A stretch of 39,183 bases of DNA from Paracoccaceae bacterium (GTDB taxonomy: Bacteria; Pseudomonadota; Alphaproteobacteria; Rhodobacterales; Rhodobacteraceae), in the NCBI GenBank assembly GCA_026417295.1, contig JAOADN010000018.1, forward strand, positions 1-39,183. Direction: 5' to 3'. Under the pieces are notes generated by a model, which was given only the letters and a program-made list of their open reading frames with translations, was not told the DNA's origin and did not search any database. The position numbers and the translations under genes are program-made. Shown piece after piece: positions 31,693 to 39,183 of this stretch; positions within the stretch are counted from its first letter, which is position 1, and each line of letters starts with the position of its first letter.

Positions 31693-32939
31693 CGCTGTGG
31701 CTGGTCCTGACCTTGATGATGGCGGTTGCGGCGGGGCTGCTGACGCTGCCCTTCCTGCGCGGCCATGCGCCGGGGGCCGGCGGCGCGGATGCGGGACTCG
31801 AACTCTATCGCCGGCAGGCCCGCGAGCTCGAGGCCGATCTTGCGCGGGGCGCCGTGAGCCCCGAGGATGCCGCGGCCACGCGGGCGGAGCTGGAGAGGCG
31901 GGCACTTGCGGCGGCGCGCGCGGCCGAGGGGGAGCGGATGACGGACACGACGCCGGGCGGGCGGGCCATCGGGATTGCCATCGCGGCCGGTGCGGTGACG
32001 CTGGGCGCGGCGGCGCTTTACGGCGTTGTCGGGCGGCCCGACCTTGCCGCGCCGGTTGCGCCCGCGCCGGGACCCGCCGCGGCGGCGGTGGCGGCAGCGC
32101 CGGCGCCCGCGCCCGCGGCCGGTTCCGGCGCACTGGCCGACGTGGACACGATGATCGCCCGGCTTGCCGACCGGCTGGCGCGCGAGCCGGGCGATGCCGC
32201 GGGCTGGCGGATGCTGGGCTGGTCCTATCTCGGCACCGGCCGCTTCGCCGAGGCCGAGCGCGCCTATGCGAAGGCGGCGGCCCTGCTGCCGGGCGATGCG
32301 GGGGTTCTGGCCGAACAGGGCGAGGCGCGGGTGCGCGGCAGCGGCGGGCGGGTGGACGTGGCGGCGCGGGAGCTGTTCGCGCGGGCCCTGGCCATCGATC
32401 CGGCGGAGCCGCGCGCCACCTTCTTCCGCGGGCTGGCGATGGACCAGGACGGCGACGCGGCCGGCGCGGTGAACCTGTGGCTGGACCTGCTGGCGCGGGC
32501 GCCGGCGGGCGCGCCCTGGGTGGAGGACCTGAAGGCGCGCATCCGCGAGCGCGCCGGGGCGGCGGGGCTGGACCTGTCGGGGCGGCCGGAGCTTGCCGAA
32601 GGGGCGGGCGCGGCGGCGGGCGAGCGTCCGAGTTCGGACGCCGGCCCGGGCCCGGAGGCAGCGCCGGGGCCGGACGCGGCCGACATGGCGGCGGCAGCGG
32701 CCATGTCGCCCGAGGACCGGCAGGCGATGATCCGCGGCATGGTCGAGGGGCTGGAGGCGCGGCTGGCGGGCGCGCCCGACGACATCGAGGGCTGGCTGCG
32801 GCTGCTGCGCGCCTGGTCGGTGCTGGGCGAGCGGGAGAAGGCGGCCGCGGCCCTGGCCCGAGCGCGGGCGGCCTTTGCCGGCCGGCCGGCAGAGACGGCG
32901 CGGCTGGCGGCGGCAGCCACCGAGCTGGGGCTGGAATGA
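31689..32939 (+). CDS. ccmI: Cytochrome c maturation protein CcmI (CycH, TPR apocytochrome chaperone)
   Basis: A 416-residue protein. The N-terminus is a membrane segment (MTLWLVLTLMMAVAAGLLTLP), a Leu/Arg/Glu-rich cytoplasmic loop (YRRQARELEADLARG) and a second membrane segment (about 95-115). The periplasmic part has an Ala/Pro linker then TPR motifs (AGWRMLGWSYLGTGRFAEAERAY and GWLRLLRAWSVLGEREKA). CcmI binds the C-terminus of apocytochromes and presents them to CcmF/CcmH. It closes the operon; a GC-rich stem-loop begins right at the stop codon. Confidence 0.9.
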   Translation: MTLWLVLTLMMAVAAGLLTLPFLRGHAPGAGGADAGLELYRRQARELEADLARGAVSPEDAAATRAELERRALAAARAAEGERMTDTTPGGRAIGIAIAAGAVTLGAAALYGVVGRPDLAAPVAPAPGPAAAAVAAAPAPAPAAGSGALADVDTMIARLADRLAREPGDAAGWRMLGWSYLGTGRFAEAERAYAKAAALLPGDAGVLAEQGEARVRGSGGRVDVAARELFARALAIDPAEPRATFFRGLAMDQDGDAAGAVNLWLDLLARAPAGAPWVEDLKARIRERAGAAGLDLSGRPELAEGAGAAAGERPSSDAGPGPEAAPGPDAADMAAAAAMSPEDRQAMIRGMVEGLEARLAGAPDDIEGWLRLLRAWSVLGEREKAAAALARARAAFAGRPAETARLAAAATELGLE

Positions 32940-32970
32940 GGGCCGGCCGGGGCCGGCTGCGGGCCGGCCC
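32940..32970 (+). terminator. Candidate terminator after ccmI
   Basis: A perfect 9-bp inverted repeat, GGGCCGGCC (32940-32948) / GGCCGGCCC (32962-32970), with a 13-nt loop. It starts directly after the ccmI stop codon. There is no T-tract; its position at the end of a five-gene plus-strand run supports a 3'-end role. Confidence 0.45.
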
Positions 32971-32984
32971 GAGGGACGGGACAG

Positions 32985-33007
32985 GGGTGTCCCACGATGG
33001 GACACCC
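32985..33007. repeat. Palindromic element GGGTGTCCCA-CGA-TGGGACACCC, copy 2
   Basis: A perfect 10-bp-arm inverted repeat whose core TGTCCCACGATGGGACA differs at one base from copy 1 (21548-21564). It is followed by CATTTCCGCCC and, 20 bp on, by ATCAATGGGTTGG. Copy 1 has the same two companion strings, but there AATGGGTTGG lies on the other side of the palindrome. Confidence 0.8.
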
Positions 33008-33107
33008 ATTTCCGCCCAATGAAATCAATGGGTTGGTTTCTGGATTAGGACTCCGTTCAGGAAGGTTGACGAAAAAGGCACGGGCGCGCGCCCGTTCCCC
33101 GGGGAGC

Positions 33108-33135
33108 GTGGACCGTGGACCGTGGACCGTGGACC
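33108..33135. repeat. Four exact tandem copies of GTGGACC
   Basis: A heptamer GTGGACC is repeated four times without mismatch in the ccmI-typA intergenic region. Exact short arrays like this are prone to slippage and may vary between strains. Confidence 0.9.
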
Positions 33136-33326
33136 GGGGTGCGGCGAGCGTGGCGCGGCGAGCGGGGCGCGGCAAGCGGCGAGCGGGGCGCGGGACACCG
33201 GCCGGGGCGGGGCGGATGCGGGGGGCGGGGCGGAGCCCGGCGCGTTCGGGCCGCCCCGGCGGCGGAAGGGCGGCAGAGGGGCGGCCGGGCCGGGACCCCC
33301 CAGCGCAGGGGCCGCCCGCAGCCGCC

Positions 33327-35144
33327 CTAGGCCCCCCGGCTCGCGCGCTTTCTCTCGTGCGGGTCGAGGTGGCGCTTCCTGAGGCGGATCGCCCTGGGCG
33401 TGACCTCGACGAGCTCGTCCTCCTCGACATAGGCGATCGCCTCCTCGAGGCTCATCCGCAGGGGCGGGGTCAGCACCACGGCCTCGTCCTTGCCGGCGGC
33501 GCGGATGTTGGTGAGCTTCTTGCCCTTGAGCGGATTGACCTCGAGATCGCCCGCGCGCGAGTGCTCGCCGATGATCATGCCCTCGTAGACCTGTTCCTGC
33601 GCGCCGATGAAGAGGCGGCCGCGTTCCTCGAGGTTCCACAGCGCATAGGCGACGGAGACGCCGTTCTCCATGCTGACGAGGACGCCGACGCGGCGGCCCT
33701 GGATCGGCCCCTTCCACGGCGCCCAGGAATGGAAGATGCGGTTCAGCACCCCGGTGCCGCGGGTGTCGGTGAGGAACTGGCCCTGATAGCCGATGAGCCC
33801 GCGCGAGGGGACATGGGCGATGATCCGCGTCTTGCCGGCGCCGGCGGGGCGCATCTCGACGAGCTCGCCCCGGCGCTCGCCCGTCAGGCGGTCGATGACG
33901 ACGCCGGTGAAGTCGTCGTCCACGTCGATCGTCACCTCCTCGACGGGTTCGAGCCGCTGGCCGCCCTCTTCGCGGAAGATGACGCGGGGGCGCGAGATGC
34001 TGAGCTCGAACCCCTCGCGGCGCATGTTCTCGATGAGCACGCCCATCTGGAGCTCGCCCCGGCCCGAGACCTCGAAGGCCTCGCCCCCCGGCGCGTCGGC
34101 CACGCGGATGGCGACGTTCGATTCCGCCTCCCTCAGCAGGCGCTCGCGGATCACGCGGGACTGGACCTTCGTGCCGTCGCGGCCTGCCAGCGGGCTGTCG
34201 TTGATGCCGAAGGTGACCGAGATCGTCGGCGGGTCGATGGGCTGGGCCGGCAGGGCGGCATCGACCTCGAGCGCGCAGAGCGTGTCGGCGACGGTCGCCT
34301 TCGTCATCCCCGCGAGGGTGACGATGTCGCCGGCCACGGCCTCGTCGATGGCGGTGGTCGTCAGGCCGCGGAAGGCCTGGATGCGGGTGACGCGGAACTG
34401 CTCGATGCGCTCGCCCGTCCGCGACAGGGCCTTGATCGTCGTCCCGGCGGAGAGGCGGCCGCTTTCCACCCGGCCGGTCAGGATGCGGCCGAGATAGGGA
34501 TCATGGGCAAGCGTGGTGGCGAGCATGCGGAAGGGTTCGGCCGCGCGGGACTGCTGGGCGGGCGGGGGCACATGGGCGAGGATCAGGTCGAAGAGCGCGT
34601 CGAGGTTCGCGCGCGGCCCGTCAAGCGCCGCATCGGCCCAGCCGGCGCGGCCGGAGGCGTAGAGATGGGGGAAGTCGAGCTGGGCGTCGCTGGCGCCGAG
34701 GGCGGCGAAGAGATCGAAGACCTCGTTCAGCGCGCGTTCGGGTTCGGCATCGGGCTTGTCGACCTTGTTCAGCACGACGATGGGCCGCAGGCCGAGCGCC
34801 AGCGCCTTGGCGGTGACGAACTTGGTCTGCGGCATGGGCCCTTCGGCGGCATCGACGAGGAGGACGACGCCATCGACCATGGAGAGGATGCGCTCGACCT
34901 CGCCGCCGAAATCGGCATGTCCGGGCGTGTCGACGATGTTGATGCGGGTGGACCCGTGTTCGACCGAGGTGCACTTGGCAAGGATGGTGATGCCGCGTTC
35001 GCGTTCGATGTCGTTGGAATCGAGGGCGCGTTCGGCCACGGCCTGGCCCTCGCGGAAGGCGCCGGACTGCCGGAGGAGCTGGTCGACGAGGGTCGTCTTG
35101 CCGTGATCGACATGGGCGATGATGGCGATGTTGCGCAGGTCCAT
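33327..35144 (-). CDS. typA: GTPase TypA/BipA, ribosome-associated translational GTPase
   Basis: A 605-residue protein of standard TypA length. G1 is AHVDHGKTT (10-18), switch I has RERGITI, G3 is [12 protein letters not shown] and G4 is LNKVDKP. Domain II and the EF-G-like domains III and V follow. The TypA-specific C-terminal part includes [26 protein letters not shown] and LTNIRA. TypA binds the ribosome at the EF-G site and supports 50S assembly and stress or cold growth. It lies 75 bp downstream of the methyltransferase gene on the same strand. Confidence 0.97.
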   Translation of the reverse strand: MDLRNIAIIAHVDHGKTTLVDQLLRQSGAFREGQAVAERALDSNDIERERGITILAKCTSVEHGSTRINIVDTPGHADFGGEVERILSMVDGVVLLVDAAEGPMPQTKFVTAKALALGLRPIVVLNKVDKPDAEPERALNEVFDLFAALGASDAQLDFPHLYASGRAGWADAALDGPRANLDALFDLILAHVPPPAQQSRAAEPFRMLATTLAHDPYLGRILTGRVESGRLSAGTTIKALSRTGERIEQFRVTRIQAFRGLTTTAIDEAVAGDIVTLAGMTKATVADTLCALEVDAALPAQPIDPPTISVTFGINDSPLAGRDGTKVQSRVIRERLLREAESNVAIRVADAPGGEAFEVSGRGELQMGVLIENMRREGFELSISRPRVIFREEGGQRLEPVEEVTIDVDDDFTGVVIDRLTGERRGELVEMRPAGAGKTRIIAHVPSRGLIGYQGQFLTDTRGTGVLNRIFHSWAPWKGPIQGRRVGVLVSMENGVSVAYALWNLEERGRLFIGAQEQVYEGMIIGEHSRAGDLEVNPLKGKKLTNIRAAGKDEAVVLTPPLRMSLEEAIAYVEEDELVEVTPRAIRLRKRHLDPHERKRASRGA

Positions 35145-35219
35145 TTGGGTCTCGGCGGATCGGGTCGCGCGGCTGCTACCCGACCGCGGCCCGGAAGGCC
35201 AGAGGCAATGACCGGCCCT

Positions 35220-36104
35220 TCAGGGGCGGCGGCCGATGACGAGGCGTGCGGGCGGCTGGCTGACCGAGGCCGTGGCGGGCGTGGCGAAGCCCGCCCGGTC
35301 GAGCAGCGCCCGCGCCTCGTCCGGCGTCCAGGCCCGGCCGCCGAAGCGGGTGACGCGCAGGCCGAGGAGGGCCTGGGCAAGGGGGGCGGGGGGCGCCTCG
35401 AAGAGACCGAATGCCAGCCAGCCGCCCGGCTCGAGCGCGCCGAAGAGCCGCTCGAGGGCGCGGGGCAGGAGATCCTCGGGAATGAAGGGGGCCGCGAGGA
35501 AGGCCAGCGCGAAGCGGCCGTCGGGCGCGAGGGTTGTCACATCCTGATGGCGGAAGGTGACGCGGTTCGCATCCCCGGGCCCGGCGGCGGAGAGATTGCG
35601 CGCGGCGAGGGCGAGGGCCGGGGGGAAGATGTCGATTCCCTCCACCGACAGGGACGGCCAGTGCCGCGCGGCATCGATCGAGATCCAGCCGACGCCGCAG
35701 CCTGCGTCGAGGAAGCGGGCCGGCCGGCCGAGCCGCGCGCCCAGCGCCGGTTCGGCGGCGGCGAGGTCGGCGAGGCCGCGGACGATGGTGCGCGAGGTCT
35801 GGCCGATGGCCTGGAGGATCACCGGATCCTCGAAGGACCAGGCGGCGGGGCGGGCCGGTGCCTCGACGAAGTCGAGGGCCTGGCGCAGGAAGGCGTGCAG
35901 GAAGCCGCGGACCATCTGCGTCTCGGCCGGGGAGAGATCGGCGAAGTCCTCGCGGCCGAGGGCGGAGGCCACGCGTTCGAGCGCAGGGGTCAGGGCCGGG
36001 TCGGGCGGCGCCCCGTCGCGGCCGAGCCAGACGGCCAGCGCGGCAAGCGCCTCGATCTGGGAGACGAGGCCGGCGGCCTTGTGCATCGCGGGCTGTAGCG
36101 GCAT
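35220..36104 (-). CDS. Class I SAM-dependent methyltransferase
   Basis: A 294-residue protein with SAM-binding motif I FLDAGCGVGWISIDAA (131-146), the acidic end of strand 2 in VEGIDIFPP, and VTFRHQDVTTL and LEPGGWLAFGLF as later motifs. The N-terminal 90 residues are helical, as in methyltransferases with an added dimerisation domain. The substrate is unknown. I chose the ATG at 36104 because it follows GGGAGGG at good spacing; a GTG at 36122 is less likely. It precedes typA. Confidence 0.85.
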   Translation of the reverse strand: MPLQPAMHKAAGLVSQIEALAALAVWLGRDGAPPDPALTPALERVASALGREDFADLSPAETQMVRGFLHAFLRQALDFVEAPARPAAWSFEDPVILQAIGQTSRTIVRGLADLAAAEPALGARLGRPARFLDAGCGVGWISIDAARHWPSLSVEGIDIFPPALALAARNLSAAGPGDANRVTFRHQDVTTLAPDGRFALAFLAAPFIPEDLLPRALERLFGALEPGGWLAFGLFEAPPAPLAQALLGLRVTRFGGRAWTPDEARALLDRAGFATPATASVSQPPARLVIGRRP

Positions 36105-36184
36105 CGCAGACCCTCCCGGCACGGGGCCGCAGGCCGCGCCTGTCTAGCACGTCCGGGCCGCGCCGGACAGGACATTCCGCGGGG

Positions 36185-36202
36185 GCCGGCCGCCTGGCCG
36201 GC
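36185..36202 (-). terminator. Stem-loop downstream of the MFS gene
   Basis: A perfect 7-bp stem, GCCGGCC (36185-36191) / GGCCGGC (36196-36202), with a 4-nt loop, 16 bp beyond the stop codon of the minus-strand MFS gene. A possible terminator; no T-tract is present. Confidence 0.4.
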
Positions 36203-36217
36203 AGGCAGCGCGTGCGG

Positions 36218-37468
36218 TCAGGTCCCGTCGAGCCGGCGCGCGCGGCGCAGCTCGGGGAAGAGCCAGGCCCAGAGCCCGGCGACGGCGATCGCGCCGAGGC
36301 CGCCGAAGACGACGGCGGGGACGACGCCGATCAGCGCGGCCATGGTGCCGGCGCGGAACTCTCCAAGCTCGTTCGAGGCGCCGACGAAGACCATGTTGAC
36401 CGCGTTGACCCGGCCGCGCACCGCGTCGGGCGTGTTGGCCTGCACGAGGATCTCGCGCACCCAGACCGAGATCATGTCGGCCGCCCCCATGACGACGAGG
36501 CAGGCGACCGAGAGCCAGAGCGTGGTCGAGAGCCCGAAGATGGCGGTCACGAGGCCGAAAAGCGCAACCGCCCAGAACATCACCGCCCCGGCATGATCGC
36601 GGATCGGGAAGGCGGCGAGCCAGAGCGCCATGGCGACGGCGCCGATGCCGGGCGCGGCGCGCAGCAGGCCCAGCGCCTCGGGCCCGGCATGGAGGATGTC
36701 GCGGGCGAAGGCGGGCATCAGCGCCGTGGCCCCCGACAGGAGCACCGCGAAGAGGTCGAGCGAGATCGCCCCGAGGATGATCCGCGCCCGCCAGATGTAG
36801 CGGAAGCCGGCGACGACGTCGGCCCAGCCCTCGCGCACATAGGCGGGGGGCTGGGGCGGGGCGCGCATCAGCACGACGAGGACGAGCGCCGCGGCCATCA
36901 GCCCGGCCGCCGTGCCATAGGCCGTCGCCGCGCCCAGCCCGTAGAGCAGGCCGCCGGCCACCGGGCCGAGGATGGTGGCGATCTGCCAGCCGGTCGAGTT
37001 GAAGGCGAGGGCATTGGGCAGATGCTCGCGCGCGACGAGGTTGGGCAGGATCGCCTGGCTTGCGGGGCCGAAGAAGGCCCGCGCGGTGCCGAAGCCCAGG
37101 AGCACGGCGAGGATGGGCCAGACGCGGGCATTGCCCTGGAGCGTGAGGGCGAGGAGGGCGGCGGCGCAGGCGATCTCGGCCCCGAGGCAGAGGGCGACGA
37201 TGCGCTTGCGGTCGTGGCGGTCGGCGGCCGAGCCGGTGACGAGGACGAGCGCGATCGCCGGGGCGAACTGCGCCAGCCCGACGAGGCCGAGATCGAGCGG
37301 GTTGCGGGTGATGTCATAGACCTGCCAGCCCACCGCGACGGAGATGACCTGGGTGGCGAAGGTGGCGCAGAACTTGGCGAACCACAGGAGCGTGAAGGCG
37401 GGGTAGCCGAAGGCCACCAGGGCGGGGGGCCGGGCGGCGGGGCCGGGCGAGGGAGTGGCGGAGGTCAT
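36218..37468 (-). CDS. MFS transporter (EntS/DHA3-like exporter)
   Basis: A 416-residue membrane protein with about 11-12 hydrophobic segments. The MFS motif A after segment 2 reads GSAADRHDRKRIVAL, and FGPASQAILPNLV matches the EntS/DHA3 group of exporters. An amphipathic QVYDITRNPLDLG follows the first helix, as usual for this group. The substrate is unknown; relatives export siderophores or drugs. The ATG at 37468 is preferred to an upstream in-frame start at 37522 because the first helix begins soon after it. The gene stands alone. Confidence 0.88.
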   Translation of the reverse strand: MTSATPSPGPAARPPALVAFGYPAFTLLWFAKFCATFATQVISVAVGWQVYDITRNPLDLGLVGLAQFAPAIALVLVTGSAADRHDRKRIVALCLGAEIACAAALLALTLQGNARVWPILAVLLGFGTARAFFGPASQAILPNLVAREHLPNALAFNSTGWQIATILGPVAGGLLYGLGAATAYGTAAGLMAAALVLVVLMRAPPQPPAYVREGWADVVAGFRYIWRARIILGAISLDLFAVLLSGATALMPAFARDILHAGPEALGLLRAAPGIGAVAMALWLAAFPIRDHAGAVMFWAVALFGLVTAIFGLSTTLWLSVACLVVMGAADMISVWVREILVQANTPDAVRGRVNAVNMVFVGASNELGEFRAGTMAALIGVVPAVVFGGLGAIAVAGLWAWLFPELRRARRLDGT

Positions 37469-37626
37469 CGGGGGTCCGGGCGCGATCGGCCAAGCGCTAT
37501 CCTGCGGCGCGGGGAACCGCAATCCGCCTTGCGAGGGCGCGCCGCGGGCCGCGGGCCCGGGGATCGTCGTGCAGGCGGAAACGGCGGGCCGCCGGGGCGG
37601 GGCATCGTTTCCGCTTCAGGGACTAG

Positions 37627-37655
37627 CCACAGGGGCCGAAGCTGCTAACCTGTGG
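37627..37655. promoter_or_regulatory. Inverted repeat CCACAGG-N15-CCTGTGG upstream of the VPLPA gene
   Basis: Seven-bp arms at 37627-37633 and 37649-37655 are separated by 15 bp. A second palindrome, GGTGCG-G-CGCACC, lies at 37679-37691. Both sit in the 264-bp gap between the divergent MFS and VPLPA-CTERM genes and may be regulator sites or 5'-leader structures. Nothing else was recognised in this gap. Confidence 0.4.
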
Positions 37656-37732
37656 ACTGGTGCGGACGGGGTGGCACCGGTGCGGCGCACCGCCGGAGGG
37701 GGCGGGAAGGCCGCGGACAGGGGGGGCAGATC

Positions 37733-38308
37733 ATGGACATGCGGAAGGCTCTTCGCGGGCTGGCCGCCCTTGCCGTTCTGGCGACGGGCGGGGCGGCCGT
37801 TCCGGCCGCGGCGGCGACGCTTGCGCCCGAGGTGCTGGACTTCGCGGCGACGGCGAACCATGTCGTGCCGCCGGTCGTGGACCTGGACTTCGCGCCATTC
37901 TCGGGGCCGGGGACGCTGACGGGGGCGAAGGTCGAGATCGTGGCGGACCTCGTGGTGGGTCAGTTCGGCTACATCGAGCTGCCGCTCTCGTTCAAGGGGC
38001 TGACCTTCATCAGCTTCTTCCTGAGCGCGTCGGAGGAGAACGTCTTCGGCCTCGGCAAGGCGTCCTACGACCTGCTGACGCCGGGGAACGCGTTCTCGGC
38101 GGCCGACTTCATGAACGGGCCGGTGCGGCTTGAGCTTGTCTTCACCGGGCTCAGCGAGCAGGGAGAGGCCACGCGGGCGAGCGGCAAGGTCTCGCTGCAG
38201 TATTCCTACGACGCGGGGATCGCCCCCGTGCCGCTGCCGGCCTCGGGCCTTCTGCTGCTGGCGGCCCTTGGCGGCGCCCTGGCGCTGCGGCGGCGCGGGA
38301 CGGCCTGA
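37733..38308 (+). CDS. VPLPA-CTERM sorting-domain secreted protein
   Basis: A 191-residue protein with a signal peptide (about 1-27, ending VPAAAA) and a beta-rich middle without recognisable function. At the C-terminus, VPLPASGLLLLAALGGALALRRR (from residue 166) is cut here to its parts: a VPLPA motif, a hydrophobic helix and an Arg cluster. This is the VPLPA-CTERM signal processed by an exosortase-type system common in Rhodobacteraceae; no exosortase is in the window. A likely envelope or matrix protein. ATGs at 37733 and 37739 are both possible starts behind a G-rich ribosome site. Confidence 0.85.
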   Translation: MDMRKALRGLAALAVLATGGAAVPAAAATLAPEVLDFAATANHVVPPVVDLDFAPFSGPGTLTGAKVEIVADLVVGQFGYIELPLSFKGLTFISFFLSASEENVFGLGKASYDLLTPGNAFSAADFMNGPVRLELVFTGLSEQGEATRASGKVSLQYSYDAGIAPVPLPASGLLLLAALGGALALRRRGTA

Positions 38309-38349
38309 CGGCGGCCCCGCCCGGCGGCGCGCCGGTCAGCCGGCGCCGG

Positions 38350-39183
38350 TCAGACGGCGAACGCCCTGCCGAGGTATTCGTCGACCTTCTCGAGGAAGCC
38401 CGTGGTCGTCAGCCACTGCTGGTCCGGGCCGACGAGAAGCGCGAGGTCCTTGGTCATGAAGCCGTCCTCGACCGCCTGGACGGTCACCCGCTCCAGCGTC
38501 TCGGCGAAGCGCAGAAGTTCGGCATTGCCGTCGAGCCTGGCGCGGTGCTTCAGGCCCCCGGTCCAGGCGTAGATCGAGGCGATGGAGTTCGTCGAGGTCG
38601 CCTTGCCCTTCTGGTGCTCGCGGAAGTGCCGGGTCACGGTGCCGTGGGCCGCCTCGGCCTCGACCACCCTGCCGTCGGGCGTCATCAGCACCGAGGTCAT
38701 GAGCCCGAGCGAGCCGAAGCCCTGCGCCACGGTGTCGGACTGCACGTCGCCGTCATAGTTCTTGCAGGCCCAGACATAGCCGCCCGACCATTTCAGGCTG
38801 GAGGCCACCATGTCGTCGATCAGCCGGTGTTCGTAGCTGAGGCCGCGCTTCCCGAACTCTTCGGCGAATTCCTCGTCGAAGACCTTCTGGAACAGGTCCT
38901 TGAAGCGGCCGTCATAGGCCTTGAGGATCGTGTTCTTGGTCGAGAGGTAGACCGGGTAGCCGCGCTGCAGGCCGTAGTTGAAGGAAGCCCGGGCGAAATC
39001 TCGGATCGAATCGTCGAGATTGTACATGGCGAGGGCCACGCCCGCGCCCGGGAAGTCGAACACCTCGAAATGCAGCGGCGCGCTGCCGTCGGCGGGGGTG
39101 AACGTCATCGTGAGCTTGCCGCGACCCGGAACCTTGAAATCGGTCGCTTTGTACTGGTCGCCGAACGCGTGGCGGCCGATCAC
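38350..39183 (-). CDS. icd: NADP-dependent isocitrate dehydrogenase, 3' part (runs off the window)
   Basis: The C-terminal 277 residues of a roughly 400-residue protein; the 5' end lies beyond 39183. Motifs are those of the dimeric, eukaryote-like NADP-IDH group: [49 protein letters not shown] (shortened here to its first and last parts: LIDDMVAS and [10 protein letters not shown]), [13 protein letters not shown] and [15 protein letters not shown]. The enzyme oxidatively decarboxylates isocitrate to 2-oxoglutarate in the TCA cycle. It is convergent with the VPLPA-CTERM gene across 41 bp. Confidence 0.95.
   Translation of the reverse strand: MIGRHAFGDQYKATDFKVPGRGKLTMTFTPADGSAPLHFEVFDFPGAGVALAMYNLDDSIRDFARASFNYGLQRGYPVYLSTKNTILKAYDGRFKDLFQKVFDEEFAEEFGKRGLSYEHRLIDDMVASSLKWSGGYVWACKNYDGDVQSDTVAQGFGSLGLMTSVLMTPDGRVVEAEAAHGTVTRHFREHQKGKATSTNSIASIYAWTGGLKHRARLDGNAELLRFAETLERVTVQAVEDGFMTKDLALLVGPDQQWLTTTGFLEKVDEYLGRAFAV

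Larger units (their letters stand above)
32971..33326. other. Convergent intergenic region of low complexity
   Basis: The gap between convergent ccmI and typA holds no credible gene. It contains the second TGTCCCA palindrome (32985-33007), AATGGGTTGG (33028-33037), a four-copy heptamer array (33108-33135) and then a G-rich stretch of imperfect GCGGCGAGCG-like repeats to about 33200. An 8-bp inverted repeat, GGGCGGCC (33279-33286) / GGCCGCCC (33310-33317), lies just past the typA stop and may terminate typA. Confidence 0.6.

Noticed and set aside
32997-36098. A 1033-codon plus-strand open frame opposite typA and the methyltransferase
   Set aside because: It is the reverse-complement shadow of typA; no ribosome site or domain is visible.

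Overview
The window is very GC-rich chromosomal DNA (roughly 70% G+C by eye) from an alphaproteobacterium, most likely a member of the Rhodobacteraceae/Paracoccaceae. Evidence is the VPLPA-CTERM sorting tail on one secreted protein, the gene families and codon bias, very tight ATGA-coupled operons, and an intergenic 'CAAATACTCC' stem-loop of the kind I associate with this family. I recognise 33 protein genes, one of them cut by the right edge. I see no rRNA, tRNA, CRISPR array, transposase or phage gene.

Layout. (1) 0-5.4 kb, minus strand: a four-gene surface-modification module made of a GSCFA-like degenerate paralogue, an SGNH hydrolase, a GSCFA protein and a two-domain glycosyltransferase. 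It is followed upstream by a 116-bp-period direct repeat. (2) 5.6-10.8 kb: a TetR regulator divergent from a translationally coupled ABC importer (binding protein, two permeases, ATPase) that ends in a metallo-beta-lactamase-fold hydrolase. (3) 10.8-22.8 kb: a catabolic block. SDR/DUF993/TIM-barrel genes face a MaoC gene, and glycerate kinase/enoyl-CoA hydratase/CoA-transferase genes face an aldo-keto reductase and a GMC oxidoreductase. Both divergent promoters carry nearly the same TAAC-N6-GTTA palindrome, so one regulator probably controls both. A second crotonase and a FAH-family protein resembling 2-keto-3-deoxy-pentonate dehydratases follow.

(4) 23.0-32.9 kb: the most interesting part. 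A secreted cytochrome has 19 CxxCH sites in a regular two-heme repeat, with exactly 19 additional histidines in repeat-conserved positions. It is followed by a TPR plus outer-membrane beta-barrel protein. A caspase-fold protein with its own C-terminal CxxCH lies on the opposite strand, and a YceI-OmpA fusion is coupled to ccmF, ccmH and ccmI without ccmE. I infer a candidate envelope or extracellular electron conduit with its own heme-lyase set.

(5) 33-39 kb: housekeeping and miscellaneous genes: typA, a methyltransferase, an MFS exporter, a VPLPA-CTERM protein and the 3' part of icd.

Functions are read from motifs and remembered family features only; no database search was possible.
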